A stretch of 47,534 bases of DNA from Streptomyces hirsutus (GTDB lineage: Bacteria; Actinomycetota; Actinomycetes; Streptomycetales; Streptomycetaceae). The stretch is taken from the NCBI RefSeq assembly GCF_001418415.1, contig NZ_LIQT01000196.1, positions 1 through 47,534 on the forward strand, given 5' to 3'. This document shows, piece by piece, positions 32,263-38,867 of the stretch. Position 1 is the stretch's first letter. Each line of letters opens with the position of its first letter. A model generated the notes under the pieces. The model was not told where the DNA came from, searched no databases, and saw nothing but the letters and a program-made list of their open reading frames with translations. The position numbers were made by a program, and so were the translations under genes.

Positions 32263-33516
32263 TCACCGAGAACGCCCGGCGGTGCGCCGACGGTTCCGGC
32301 GCAGCCGGCCGGGAAGGCGCAGCCGGTCCCGCGTCCGGGTGATCCGGGGCATGCGCTCCCGCTGTTCACGGGTGTGCCGGTCCAGCTCCTCCATCAGCCG
32401 GTGCGTCCGGTGCTCGGTGTCCATCTCGTCCAGGATGCGGTCGACCTCGGCCAGCAGCGCGCCGTACAGCTGCCACTGCCGGGCGTCCTTGCGGATCTCC
32501 TCCAGCAACAGCCGGCCCAGCCGGTCGCGCGTGGCGGCGGCCTGCCGCAGTGCGGCGATGAGCCGGTCCTCGGCGGACTCCGCACTCTCACTGACACTCG
32601 AGGTGACCAGCACCGCGAAGCTGACCACCGCGTCGGAGATCTCGGACAGCAGCCGTTCGACGACGGCACCCGTTTCCCGAGAGAACAGGGGGTCCGGCTC
32701 GTGTTCCTTCGCGAGGTCGGTGAAGGTGCGGGCGAGCACCCGCAGGACGACCGTGCAGATCTCCAGGGTGTCCAGCCCGGTGCGCAGCACGACCCGGTGC
32801 AGCAGGCCCTCGCGCACGCGCGGGTTGAGCCGCAGGCTGTCCTCGGCCTGCCGCAGGTCCGCGTCCACCTCGGAGATGTCGTGATCGAGTCGGCGCGCCT
32901 CGTGCAGCCGGGCCGCCGCTTTGCGATGGGCCGTCTGCCCGGAGGCCTGCTCGCCCAGGCGCAGCATCAGCCGCCGCACCCGCCGCGCCAGCTCCTCGAT
33001 CGACTCACCGGCCTCCTCGACCCACACCGGCGGGGCCAGGAGCAGATTGAACGAGAGTCCGACGACGGCGCCGATCAGCGTCTCCAGGATGCGCTCCCAC
33101 GCCACGTCCCCGACCGACGTCACACCGAGCACCAGCATCGCGCTGATCGCCACCTCGGGCACGAATTCGTGCACGCGTACGAGGTGTCCGACGATCAGCG
33201 ACGCCAGGATCAGCAGACCCAGACTCCACCAGGTCAGGCCCACCAGAAGGCTGAAGAGGATGGCGACGATCACCCCGGCCACCACGGCGTTCACCCGGCG
33301 CACGCCGGTGGTGAGCGTGGAGTACAGGGTGACCTGGACGACGAGCAGCGCGGTCAGCGGCGCGGTGAGCGGGGCGGGCTCCGGGCTGAGCCGCAGCGCG
33401 ATGACGTATGCGATCGTCGCCGCGGCCGTCGAGCGGATCGTCTGCACGGACTCCGGATCACGGTGCCGCTTGACGAACTTCCTGACCGGCGCCGTCCACT
33501 CACGTACCTCTCGCAT
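32263..33516 (-). CDS. FUSC/aromatic acid exporter (ArAE)-type membrane protein
   Basis: A 417-residue protein. Five to six hydrophobic helices cover about residues 30-150 (SVQTIRSTAAATIAYVIAL, LTAPLTALLVVQVTLYSTLTTGVRRVNAVVAGVIVAILFSLL), with the TGxxR-type loop typical of FUSC/DUF939 proteins. The rest is a long, charged, alpha-helical cytoplasmic part (about 150-395) and a basic tail. Family members export aromatic acids or other small molecules; the substrate is unknown. The ATG at 33516 is chosen over a GTG at 33537 that sits in the loop of the large hairpin 33519-33550 and has no ribosome site. Confidence 0.85.
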   Translation of the reverse strand: MREVREWTAPVRKFVKRHRDPESVQTIRSTAAATIAYVIALRLSPEPAPLTAPLTALLVVQVTLYSTLTTGVRRVNAVVAGVIVAILFSLLVGLTWWSLGLLILASLIVGHLVRVHEFVPEVAISAMLVLGVTSVGDVAWERILETLIGAVVGLSFNLLLAPPVWVEEAGESIEELARRVRRLMLRLGEQASGQTAHRKAAARLHEARRLDHDISEVDADLRQAEDSLRLNPRVREGLLHRVVLRTGLDTLEICTVVLRVLARTFTDLAKEHEPDPLFSRETGAVVERLLSEISDAVVSFAVLVTSSVSESAESAEDRLIAALRQAAATRDRLGRLLLEEIRKDARQWQLYGALLAEVDRILDEMDTEHRTHRLMEELDRHTREQRERMPRITRTRDRLRLPGRLRRNRRRTAGRSR

Positions 33517-33518
33517 CC

Positions 33519-33550
33519 TTCGACGCTTCCCTCTCACCGGAAGCGTCGAA
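33519..33550. promoter_or_regulatory. Perfect 12-bp inverted repeat at the FUSC gene start
   Basis: 33519-33530 (TTCGACGCTTCC) pairs with 33539-33550 (GGAAGCGTCGAA) around an 8-base loop. It ends 2 bases before the ATG, so in the mRNA the hairpin would hide the GAAGG just upstream of the start. It may be an operator, a translational switch, or the terminator of the upstream FBP gene. Confidence 0.5.
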
Positions 33551-33648
33551 CGTCTTCGGGAGGTTCCGCAGTCGTGCGGGGGACACGGCGATGCTCAGGG
33601 ATCCCGGGGACGCTCGCGGACCGATGGCCCACCGGAGCCCCCGGGACG

Positions 33649-34143
33649 TCACACCTTGTCGAGGAAGGCGTACAGATTCCCCAGGGTGCGGGCGACCTGC
33701 TCGTCGAGCGTGAGGCTCTCCTCGATCCGCATGCCCGACTCCGGCACCTTCCGGCCCCGTAGGTAGAGGGAGCACGCGAGGTCGGCGCACATGTAGGCGC
33801 CCACCGAATTGCCCTCGCGCCCGGCCGCGCCCGCCCGGCGCGCGGTCATCAGGGAGACGCCTCCGCGCGGATGCGTCGTCAGGCACAGCGAGCACATGCT
33901 GCGCTGCAGAGAGCCGCGTCGAGCGGGCTGGAACCGCAGTGCCACCCCGACCGGACGGCCCTGGTCCGCCCGCTCGGTGACCAGGTAGGCGCGGTCGGGC
34001 GCACCCGGATCCCGCCAGCCCAGGAAGTCCAGATCCTCCCAGACCCGCTCCCCGAGGTCGCGGGGCACGAACAGACGCTTGGCCTCACCCTTCGAGCAAT
34101 TGACGAAGGAACCGCGTATGTCCTGGTCGGTGAGTGGTCTCAT
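33649..34143 (-). CDS. FBP-domain (EF-G-binding, FusB-like) protein
   Basis: A 164-residue protein with the FBP domain: N-terminal helices (PLTDQDIRGSFVNCSKGEAKRL, WEDLDFLGWRDP) and a C-terminal treble-clef zinc finger with CSLC in MCSLCLTTH and CADLAC in AYMCADLACSLYLRG, then a C-terminal helix (EESLTLDEQVARTLGNLYAFLDKV). The staphylococcal FusB/FusC relatives bind elongation factor G and relieve fusidic acid inhibition; streptomycete homologues may do the same or act in general translation. That role is known for the family and inferred here. The ATG at 34143 has GGAG about 8 bases upstream. It diverges from the ROK regulator gene. Confidence 0.85.
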   Translation of the reverse strand: MRPLTDQDIRGSFVNCSKGEAKRLFVPRDLGERVWEDLDFLGWRDPGAPDRAYLVTERADQGRPVGVALRFQPARRGSLQRSMCSLCLTTHPRGGVSLMTARRAGAAGREGNSVGAYMCADLACSLYLRGRKVPESGMRIEESLTLDEQVARTLGNLYAFLDKV

Positions 34144-34278
34144 GGTGGCTCTCCGGCGTTCTCCTGGTACGGCCTGCCGAAACCAGGAAGGCCCGGGTTT
34201 CCGTCCCACGGTAAAGATCCCGAAGGGCCCCGATCCAACGGTTTTTCGGGGTGGCTCGGGACGGTGCGGGCGGACGGC

Positions 34279-34297
34279 TTTAGTTCACCACATTAAA
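34279..34297 (+). promoter_or_regulatory. AT-rich inverted repeat upstream of the ROK regulator gene
   Basis: TTTAGT (34279-34284) and ATTAAA (34292-34297) are 7 bases apart and nearly palindromic (one mismatch). The region TTAAATAA is strikingly AT-rich for this genome. It probably includes the -10 and is a candidate operator for autoregulation. Confidence 0.4.
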
Positions 34298-34377
34298 TAA
34301 GGGTGCGAGAAAGTCGCGCCGAGGTGGTTCCCGGCGGTATGTTGCAGGTCGGGCAGGGGTTCGGGAGGAGCAGCCAC

Positions 34378-35667
34378 ATGGCGGGGCGGAACGGGCGCAC
34401 GGTACGCGACCTCAGGCGGGCCAACCGCAGGGCCGTGCTGCAGCGGCTCTACTTCGACGGACCGCTCAGCCGCTTCGCACTCGGCCCGGCGACCGGGCTC
34501 AGCTCCGGCTCGGTGAGCAACGTCGTCGCGGACCTGATCGGTGACGGACTGGTCGAGGAGGCCGGCAGCGTCGACTCCGACGGCGGCCGTCCGCGCACCC
34601 TGCTCCGGGTGACACCGGACAGCGGCCACATGATCGGCGTGGACGTCGGCGAGACCCGGGTCCGGGTCGAACTGTTCGACCTGACGCTCACCGAACTCGC
34701 CCGCGCCGAGCGCCCGCTGGAGCAGCAGCGCTACGAGGTCGACGTCATCGTCGACCACATCCACGCCGGCATCACCGAGGTGCTCGCCGCCGCCGGCCTC
34801 GCCCCCGAGCGGCTGCTCGGCGTCGGCATCGGCGTCCCCGGCATCGTCGAGCACACTCCCGACCGGGGCGCCGTCGTCCACGGGCAGACCATCGGGTGGG
34901 ACGCCATCGAGCTGGAGTCCCTGCTGCGCAGCGGCTCGCCCCTGCCCGAGGGCGTGCCCTGCTTCATCGACAACGGGGCCAGGACCCTCGGCCAGGCCGA
35001 GATGTGGTTCGGGGCGGGACGCGGCGCGCGCAACGCCCTCGTCGTGCTCTTCGGCTCCGGCGTCGGCGCCTGCCTCGTCACCCCGGAGGCGGAGCACGGC
35101 CGCGCGGTCGAGTGGGGGCACCTGACCGTACGGGTCCGTGGACGGCGCTGCCGCTGCGGCGCGCTCGGCTGCCTGGAGGCCTACGCGGGCGCCGAGTCGC
35201 TGCTCGCCCGGTGGCGGGAGGAGGGCGGCCGGGTCCCCCGAGGAGCCGACGAGGAGACGGCGCTGACCGCGATGCTCGCCGCCGCCTACCCTCCCGACGG
35301 CACCGCCGCCGACCCGGTCGCGCTCGCCGTGCTGGAGGAGACCGCCGAGTACCTGGGCGCCGGCCTGTCCGACCTGATCAACCTCTTCCAGCCGGAACGC
35401 ATCCTCATGGGCGGCTGGGCCGGACTCCAGCTCGGCGCCCGTTTCCTGCCCGCCGTCCGCACGCACGCCCTGTCGTACGCGCTGCGTCATCCCGCTGAGA
35501 ACGTGACGATCGAGCTCGGCAGCCTCGGTCCCGACGCCGTCACGGTCGGCGCCGCGATCCTGCCGCTCGCCGACTTCTTCGCCCGCGGCGGACGGCGCCC
35601 CGACCCGGACCCGGAATCCCCGCCGCCCGCATGGCACAGAGCTCTGCGGGAACGGACGCCGCACTGA
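34378..35667 (+). CDS. ROK-family transcriptional regulator
   Basis: A 429-residue ROK protein with an N-terminal winged helix (about residues 10-75; DLRRANRRAVLQRLYFDGPLSRFALGPATGLSSGSVSNVVADLI) and a C-terminal ROK/sugar-kinase-like domain. The DVGETRVRVELFD phosphate motif, GIGVPGIVEHTP and the zinc site EWGHLTVRVRGRRCRCGALGCLEAYAG (CxCGxxGC pattern) are intact. Such proteins are sugar-responsive repressors or activators such as XylR or Rok7B7; the sugar is unknown and no sugar operon is adjacent. The ATG at 34378 is chosen because GGGAGGAG lies about 8 bases before it. Confidence 0.88.
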   Translation: MAGRNGRTVRDLRRANRRAVLQRLYFDGPLSRFALGPATGLSSGSVSNVVADLIGDGLVEEAGSVDSDGGRPRTLLRVTPDSGHMIGVDVGETRVRVELFDLTLTELARAERPLEQQRYEVDVIVDHIHAGITEVLAAAGLAPERLLGVGIGVPGIVEHTPDRGAVVHGQTIGWDAIELESLLRSGSPLPEGVPCFIDNGARTLGQAEMWFGAGRGARNALVVLFGSGVGACLVTPEAEHGRAVEWGHLTVRVRGRRCRCGALGCLEAYAGAESLLARWREEGGRVPRGADEETALTAMLAAAYPPDGTAADPVALAVLEETAEYLGAGLSDLINLFQPERILMGGWAGLQLGARFLPAVRTHALSYALRHPAENVTIELGSLGPDAVTVGAAILPLADFFARGGRRPDPDPESPPPAWHRALRERTPH

Positions 35668-35749
35668 GCGTTTCGCCGGGTGCCGCAGCGGTACCCGCGG
35701 GGCACGCGTACGGAAGAGCGGAACCGCTTACGGAGGAAGGGAGCGTGCC

Positions 35750-36022
35750 GTGACCGACCACCGCCACGAAGGACCGGGTGAGAACGGCCGGGGCATCCCC
35801 CGGGATCTGCCCGACCAGCAGGCGGGCGAGGGCGAGGACCCCTGGGAGGTCGCCCAGGGCGTCGACGAGGGTGTGGCCGCCGAGGAGTCCGACGCGGATG
35901 CGGCCGCGGAGCGGCAGCCCGACGTCCCCGACACGGACGAGGCCGGGACCGGGCGGCGGGGCGCACCGCACTCGGCCTCCGCCGACCCGGAGCAGCCGGT
36001 ACCGGACGAGCCCACCGGGTAG
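35750..36022 (+). CDS. Small acidic low-complexity protein
   Basis: A 90-residue protein, strongly acidic, with no hydrophobic segment. It begins MTDHRHEGPGENGRGIPRDLPDQQAGEGEDPWEVAQGVDEG and ends in a proline-rich tail. The first 40 residues have the look of a conserved streptomycete small protein; the rest is low-complexity and probably unfolded. CGGAGGAAGGGAG gives a strong ribosome site 6-12 bases upstream of the GTG at 35750, which supports real translation. Function unknown. Confidence 0.65.
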   Translation: MTDHRHEGPGENGRGIPRDLPDQQAGEGEDPWEVAQGVDEGVAAEESDADAAAERQPDVPDTDEAGTGRRGAPHSASADPEQPVPDEPTG

Positions 36023-36097
36023 CGCGCATCGCGGACCCGCACGACGGGCCGTGCCCGCGCAACGGGAGGTTCCCGCTCGCCCCCGCCCGTGGACGGA

Positions 36098-36267
36098 AAA
36101 GAGGAAGCCCCGACCGCGACGGGGGAATCGCGGTCGGGGCGGCTCGGTGGTGGGTACGGAAGGCGGTCGCCTCTCGGCGAAGGCTCCACAGGGCTTCAGC
36201 CGAACGATCGTCCCTGTGGGCGGAAGGGGTGAGGCCCGGGGACACTGTTCCCGCCGTACCCACGTTC
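36098..36267 (-). ncRNA. Candidate free-standing structured RNA with its own promoter and terminator
   Basis: On the minus strand, GTGGGTACGG (plus 36254-36263) pairs with CCGTACCCAC (plus 36150-36159) to close a domain. Inside are a perfect 8-bp stem (plus 36186-36193 with 36212-36219, 18-base loop), a 4-bp stem with GAGA loop (plus 36168-36179) and a short GGGA/TCCC hairpin. Nine bases after the closing stem comes a perfect 13-bp terminator stem (36107-36119 with 36128-36140) and, on the minus strand only, a T-rich tail TTCCTCTTTTCC. Upstream lies GGAAC-N18-GTT (36298 to 36273), a sigmaR-like promoter that would start the RNA at about 36267. No reading frame in it looks like a protein. I do not recognise it as 6S, SRP, tmRNA, RNase P or a known riboswitch. 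Confidence 0.6.
36107..36140 (-). terminator. Terminator hairpin of the candidate ncRNA
   Basis: 13-bp perfect stem with an 8-base loop; on the minus strand it is followed by TTCCTCTTTTCC, so it points to a minus-strand transcript. It may also stop plus-strand transcripts from the small acidic protein gene 85 bases away. Confidence 0.75.
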
Positions 36268-36272
36268 TCTTC

Positions 36273-36298
36273 AACGGAGGACGGTCCCGGTGTGTTCC
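36273..36298 (-). promoter_or_regulatory. GGAAC-N18-GTT (ECF sigmaR-like) promoter of the ncRNA
   Basis: Reading the minus strand, GGAAC (plus 36294-36298) and GTT (plus 36273-36275) are separated by exactly 18 bases, the spacing of sigmaR promoters (GGAAT-N18-GTT). A second GGAAC lies at 36304-36308. Confidence 0.45.
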
Positions 36299-36877
36299 AG
36301 GTGTTCCGGCCGAATGCTCCGACTTTGTGGTGATGCACGTCACCCCGGCCCGGGAACCCTGCGCGAGCGGTACGAACGCGGGCCCACCGGCCTGCCCACC
36401 GGTTCGCAGAGAGCCCCGGGCCGCGGTCGGCCCCGGCGAGCGGTCGGTGAGGGCCGCCCACGCCGGCCGAGCGCAGTCGCCGAGCAGCGACACCCGCAGC
36501 TCCGGCCCGCCCCGTACCGCCGCCGTGCCGACGGCCTCCTCCCCGAGGGTGCACGGGCAGCCGGGCGCCTCACCGGCCACCGCCCTCGGCGCACCTCGCC
36601 CCCGCCCGGCCGGTCAGCACCCGTGCGGGGGTACGGAAGGCCCGGACGAGGCACCCCGGTGGCAGGGACCGCTCCTGCGGAAAGGTGATCCGCTCCAGCG
36701 CCTCGACGGGAGCCATGGGGGCGCCCCGCGCTCCAGGGGCGCCCAGGGCACACGGCCGGACGACGGACGGAACCAGGACAGCGGCCGAAGGCCCCAAAGA
36801 GCCCCGGCGCTCGCTCCAGCCCTCCCCCACCGACACGCAACCCGCGCTCGTCCGGTTTGCGCTCTACGCTCGTATGC
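36299..36877. other. Gap of about 580 bases without a supported gene
   Basis: Several frames are open but all are arginine/proline/glycine-rich, lack ribosome sites and resemble no family I know. The visible structure is a 9-bp perfect hairpin at 36719-36744 (GGGCGCCCC/GGGGCGCCC, 8-base loop) and the -10 of the next gene near 36865. Confidence 0.5.
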
Positions 36878-36878
36878 A
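36865..36878 (+). promoter_or_regulatory. -10 element, leaderless layout, of the 79-residue protein gene
   Basis: TACGCT (36865-36870) is followed by 7 bases and the ATG at 36878, without a ribosome binding site. No clear -35. Confidence 0.35.
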
Positions 36879-37117
36879 TGACCGAAAGCGCGAGCCTCTA
36901 CATGACCCATCCACGGATCATGGTGCTCGGCGTACAGCCCGGTACGCCGCCGTTCCGGATCGTGGAGATCGACGGAGAAGTGATCGGCGAGGCCAAGACC
37001 ATCACCGACGTGCTGCTGGCCGCCGCCGCGTTCGGGATCACCGTCCATGACCTCGACGATCCGGACGTGGTCCGCTGGGTCGGCGGGGACAAGTACACCT
37101 GGACCCCGCGCCGGTAG
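36878..37117 (+). CDS. Small conserved actinobacterial protein
   Basis: A 79-residue soluble protein: MTESASLYMTHPRIMVLGVQPG, then PPFRIVEIDGEVIGEAKTITDVLLAAAAFGITVHDLDDPDVVRWVGGDKYTW. The pattern of short strands around a helix suggests one small alpha/beta domain. I know near-identical small proteins from streptomycetes, without a function. The ATG at 36878 matches the usual N-terminus; an upstream in-frame start would lie in the promoter. It is followed by a strong hairpin shared with the convergent VanZ gene. Confidence 0.75.
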   Translation: MTESASLYMTHPRIMVLGVQPGTPPFRIVEIDGEVIGEAKTITDVLLAAAAFGITVHDLDDPDVVRWVGGDKYTWTPRR

Positions 37118-37124
37118 GCGCCGC

Positions 37125-37156
37125 GGCGGCACGCCGGTCCTGCCCGGCGTGCCGCC
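37125..37156. terminator. Bidirectional terminator between convergent genes
   Basis: A perfect 13-bp stem: 37125-37137 with 37144-37156, 6-base loop TCCTGC. It lies 8 bases after the plus-strand stop and 5 bases beyond the VanZ stop, so it can serve both genes. Confidence 0.75.
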
Positions 37157-37160
37157 CCGG

Positions 37161-37859
37161 TCATGCCTCGGCCCTGGTCTCCGCCCTGGACTTCGCCCCG
37201 GTCCGGTCCCTGCCCTTCGCCTTGCCCCGCAGCCTGCTCAGTGCCGTGCCCTTCGGCGCGCTCTTCGGCTTGGTGACCGGCCTGGCCCCGGCCCTGGTTT
37301 TCGGCGCGGCCCCGGCCTTCGGCTTGCGTGCGTGCACGGCCCGGCTGAGCCGACGCCCCAGCAGGAGGTATCCGATCAGCGCCCCGCTGGTGTTCAGGAT
37401 GACGTCGTCGATGTCGAAGGCGCGACCGGTGATCAGCGCGCCCTGCGCGAACTCCACCATCAGCATCACGATCCCGGTCAGCAGCAGCACCTGCAGGAAT
37501 CCGCGGGTGCGCGGCGCCAGCACCGGAGCGAGGACGCCGAAGGGCACGCCCAGCAGGAGGTTGCCGCCGACCTGGCGGACGGCGTCGCGCAGCGCGGGCT
37601 GGTCCAGATAGGTCCGCAGGGAACGGCCGGGGTGCAGATTGGTGTGGATCAGCGACTCGGAGGCGGGCGAGGGCTGCAGCGTGAGCCGGGCCAGCGCCAC
37701 CGCGAAAACGACCATGAACGCGAAGGCGCAGAGCATCACGAGCAGCCGGACCGGCAGGGGGAGCGGACGCCGCTCGTTCCCGCCGCCCCCGCGTCCGGGC
37801 GGCACGCTGTCCGGTTTCCGGCGCCGCGTGAAGCGTGGGCGTGGGGCTGTACGGGTCAT
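37161..37859 (-). CDS. VanZ-family membrane protein
   Basis: A 232-residue protein. Residues 1-30 are basic and proline-rich; hydrophobic helices lie at about 35-60, 95-115, 120-145 and 150-175. The VanZ signature is visible in NLLLGVPFGVLAPVL, MLMVEFAQGALITGRAFDIDDVILNTSGALIGYLL. The last 55 residues form a very basic Lys/Arg/Ala tail with repeated KPK and RAGA-like units, which may touch nucleic acid or acidic lipids. VanZ proteins are linked to teicoplanin resistance in some enterococci, but most members have no known role; no other glycopeptide resistance gene is here. Confidence 0.85.
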   Translation of the reverse strand: MTRTAPRPRFTRRRKPDSVPPGRGGGGNERRPLPLPVRLLVMLCAFAFMVVFAVALARLTLQPSPASESLIHTNLHPGRSLRTYLDQPALRDAVRQVGGNLLLGVPFGVLAPVLAPRTRGFLQVLLLTGIVMLMVEFAQGALITGRAFDIDDVILNTSGALIGYLLLGRRLSRAVHARKPKAGAAPKTRAGARPVTKPKSAPKGTALSRLRGKAKGRDRTGAKSRAETRAEA

Positions 37860-37953
37860 TCCGTCCTCCGACCGTCAACTGCTGTCATGAATGGGATGGG
37901 CCGGCCGCCCGGGGCGCCGTAGTTACGCCGGGGCGGCGCGGACACCGCTGCCG

Positions 37954-38616
37954 TCAGTCGCCGTAGGAGACGTCCACCTTCGTGAACCCCAGGGAGCGCA
38001 GCAGGCCTTCGAGCATCCCCGTGGTGTTGCTCTCGGCACGGGTGGTCAGTTCGCTCTCCTTCGCCGCGGCGCCGATGTGCCGCACCGCGAGCTTCTGCAC
38101 GGCCTGCTCGCTGTTGGGGTTGTCCGAGAAGAGGTCACCGAGACGGTCGAGCAGCCCGCGCTCCTTGGAGACGGCGTAGGAACGCTCGGGGTCGAGCGCC
38201 GGAGTGCCGAGGCGGGCGTGCGGCAGCCGCAGGGTCGCGGACGTACGGTCCTCGTCGACCTGCACGTCGTCCTTGCCCAGCTTTCCGAGGTCGACATAGG
38301 CGTCGACGGTGCCCGCGCCCACGTACAGGGTGCGGCTGCCGCGGATCGCGTCGGGCAGGAACTTGGTGTCCTTCTCCAGGTCCACCACGACCTGGAAGTT
38401 GCCGGTCGCCGCGTCGTACCGGCTGATGTCCTGGATGGATTCCAGCAGCGCGGGACCGGAGCGGTCATGGGTCTCCGTGCCGAACAGGTCCTTCAGGCCC
38501 GGCAGGACGCTCAGCCGGATCCCGGCGAAGAGCACGGCGAGCACCACCACCACCGCGGTGAGTACCTTCGCCCAGCCCGGCACGCGCCCGGGGAGGCGCC
38601 TGATGGGAGTCGTCAT
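37954..38616 (-). CDS. DUF4230 domain protein, membrane-anchored
   Basis: A 220-residue protein with one N-terminal membrane helix (about residues 15-37: WAKVLTAVVVVLAVLFAGIRL) and an extracellular DUF4230 domain: LLESIQDISRYDAATGNFQVVVDLEKD, LYVGAGTVDAYVDLGKLGKDDVQV, ATLRLPHARLGTPALDPERSYAVSKERGLLDRLGDLF. The domain is found in many bacteria and has no assigned function. AAGGAGG lies 9 bases before the ATG at 38616. It stands alone, divergent from the PRPP-synthetase-like gene; the 251-base space between holds no clear promoter hexamers beyond TAGCAT at 38823. Confidence 0.85.
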   Translation of the reverse strand: MTTPIRRLPGRVPGWAKVLTAVVVVLAVLFAGIRLSVLPGLKDLFGTETHDRSGPALLESIQDISRYDAATGNFQVVVDLEKDTKFLPDAIRGSRTLYVGAGTVDAYVDLGKLGKDDVQVDEDRTSATLRLPHARLGTPALDPERSYAVSKERGLLDRLGDLFSDNPNSEQAVQKLAVRHIGAAAKESELTTRAESNTTGMLEGLLRSLGFTKVDVSYGD

Positions 38617-38867
38617 GGTGACGGCCCTCCTTCCTAGTGACCGAATGCCCCCCACTTCCCGGAACAGACACGGGAGTTGAGGCCTGAAAGGCGCCGCTGG
38701 GAGCATGCGGGGGCGCACGGGGCGCCGGGAGTTGCGGAGGAGTCGTCGAAACGATGGTCGAAGGGGTCACCGGATGGTGCCCGCGGTGGCCGGACGGCGG
38801 CGGCCCGGGGGTCAGGGGCCACTAGCATGAGCTTTCCGGTCGACATGATCATTCGAGGAGCCGACCC

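Noticed and set aside
33535-33537. GTG at 33537 as start of the FUSC-type protein
   Set aside because: It lies in the loop of the 33519-33550 hairpin and has no ribosome site; the ATG at 33516 is preferred.
36098-36267. Identification of the structured RNA as 6S/Ms1, SRP, tmRNA or RNase P RNA
   Set aside because: None of the conserved sequence cores I know for these RNAs is present, and the gene neighbours differ from those known for the Streptomyces 6S-like RNA.
36290-36879. Open frames on both strands in the gap after the candidate ncRNA
   Set aside because: Arginine/proline/glycine-rich, no ribosome site, no recognisable fold or family, and mutually overlapping.
37161-37859. Glycopeptide resistance cluster suggested by the VanZ gene
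   Set aside because: No vanS, vanR, vanH, vanA or vanX-like gene is nearby.
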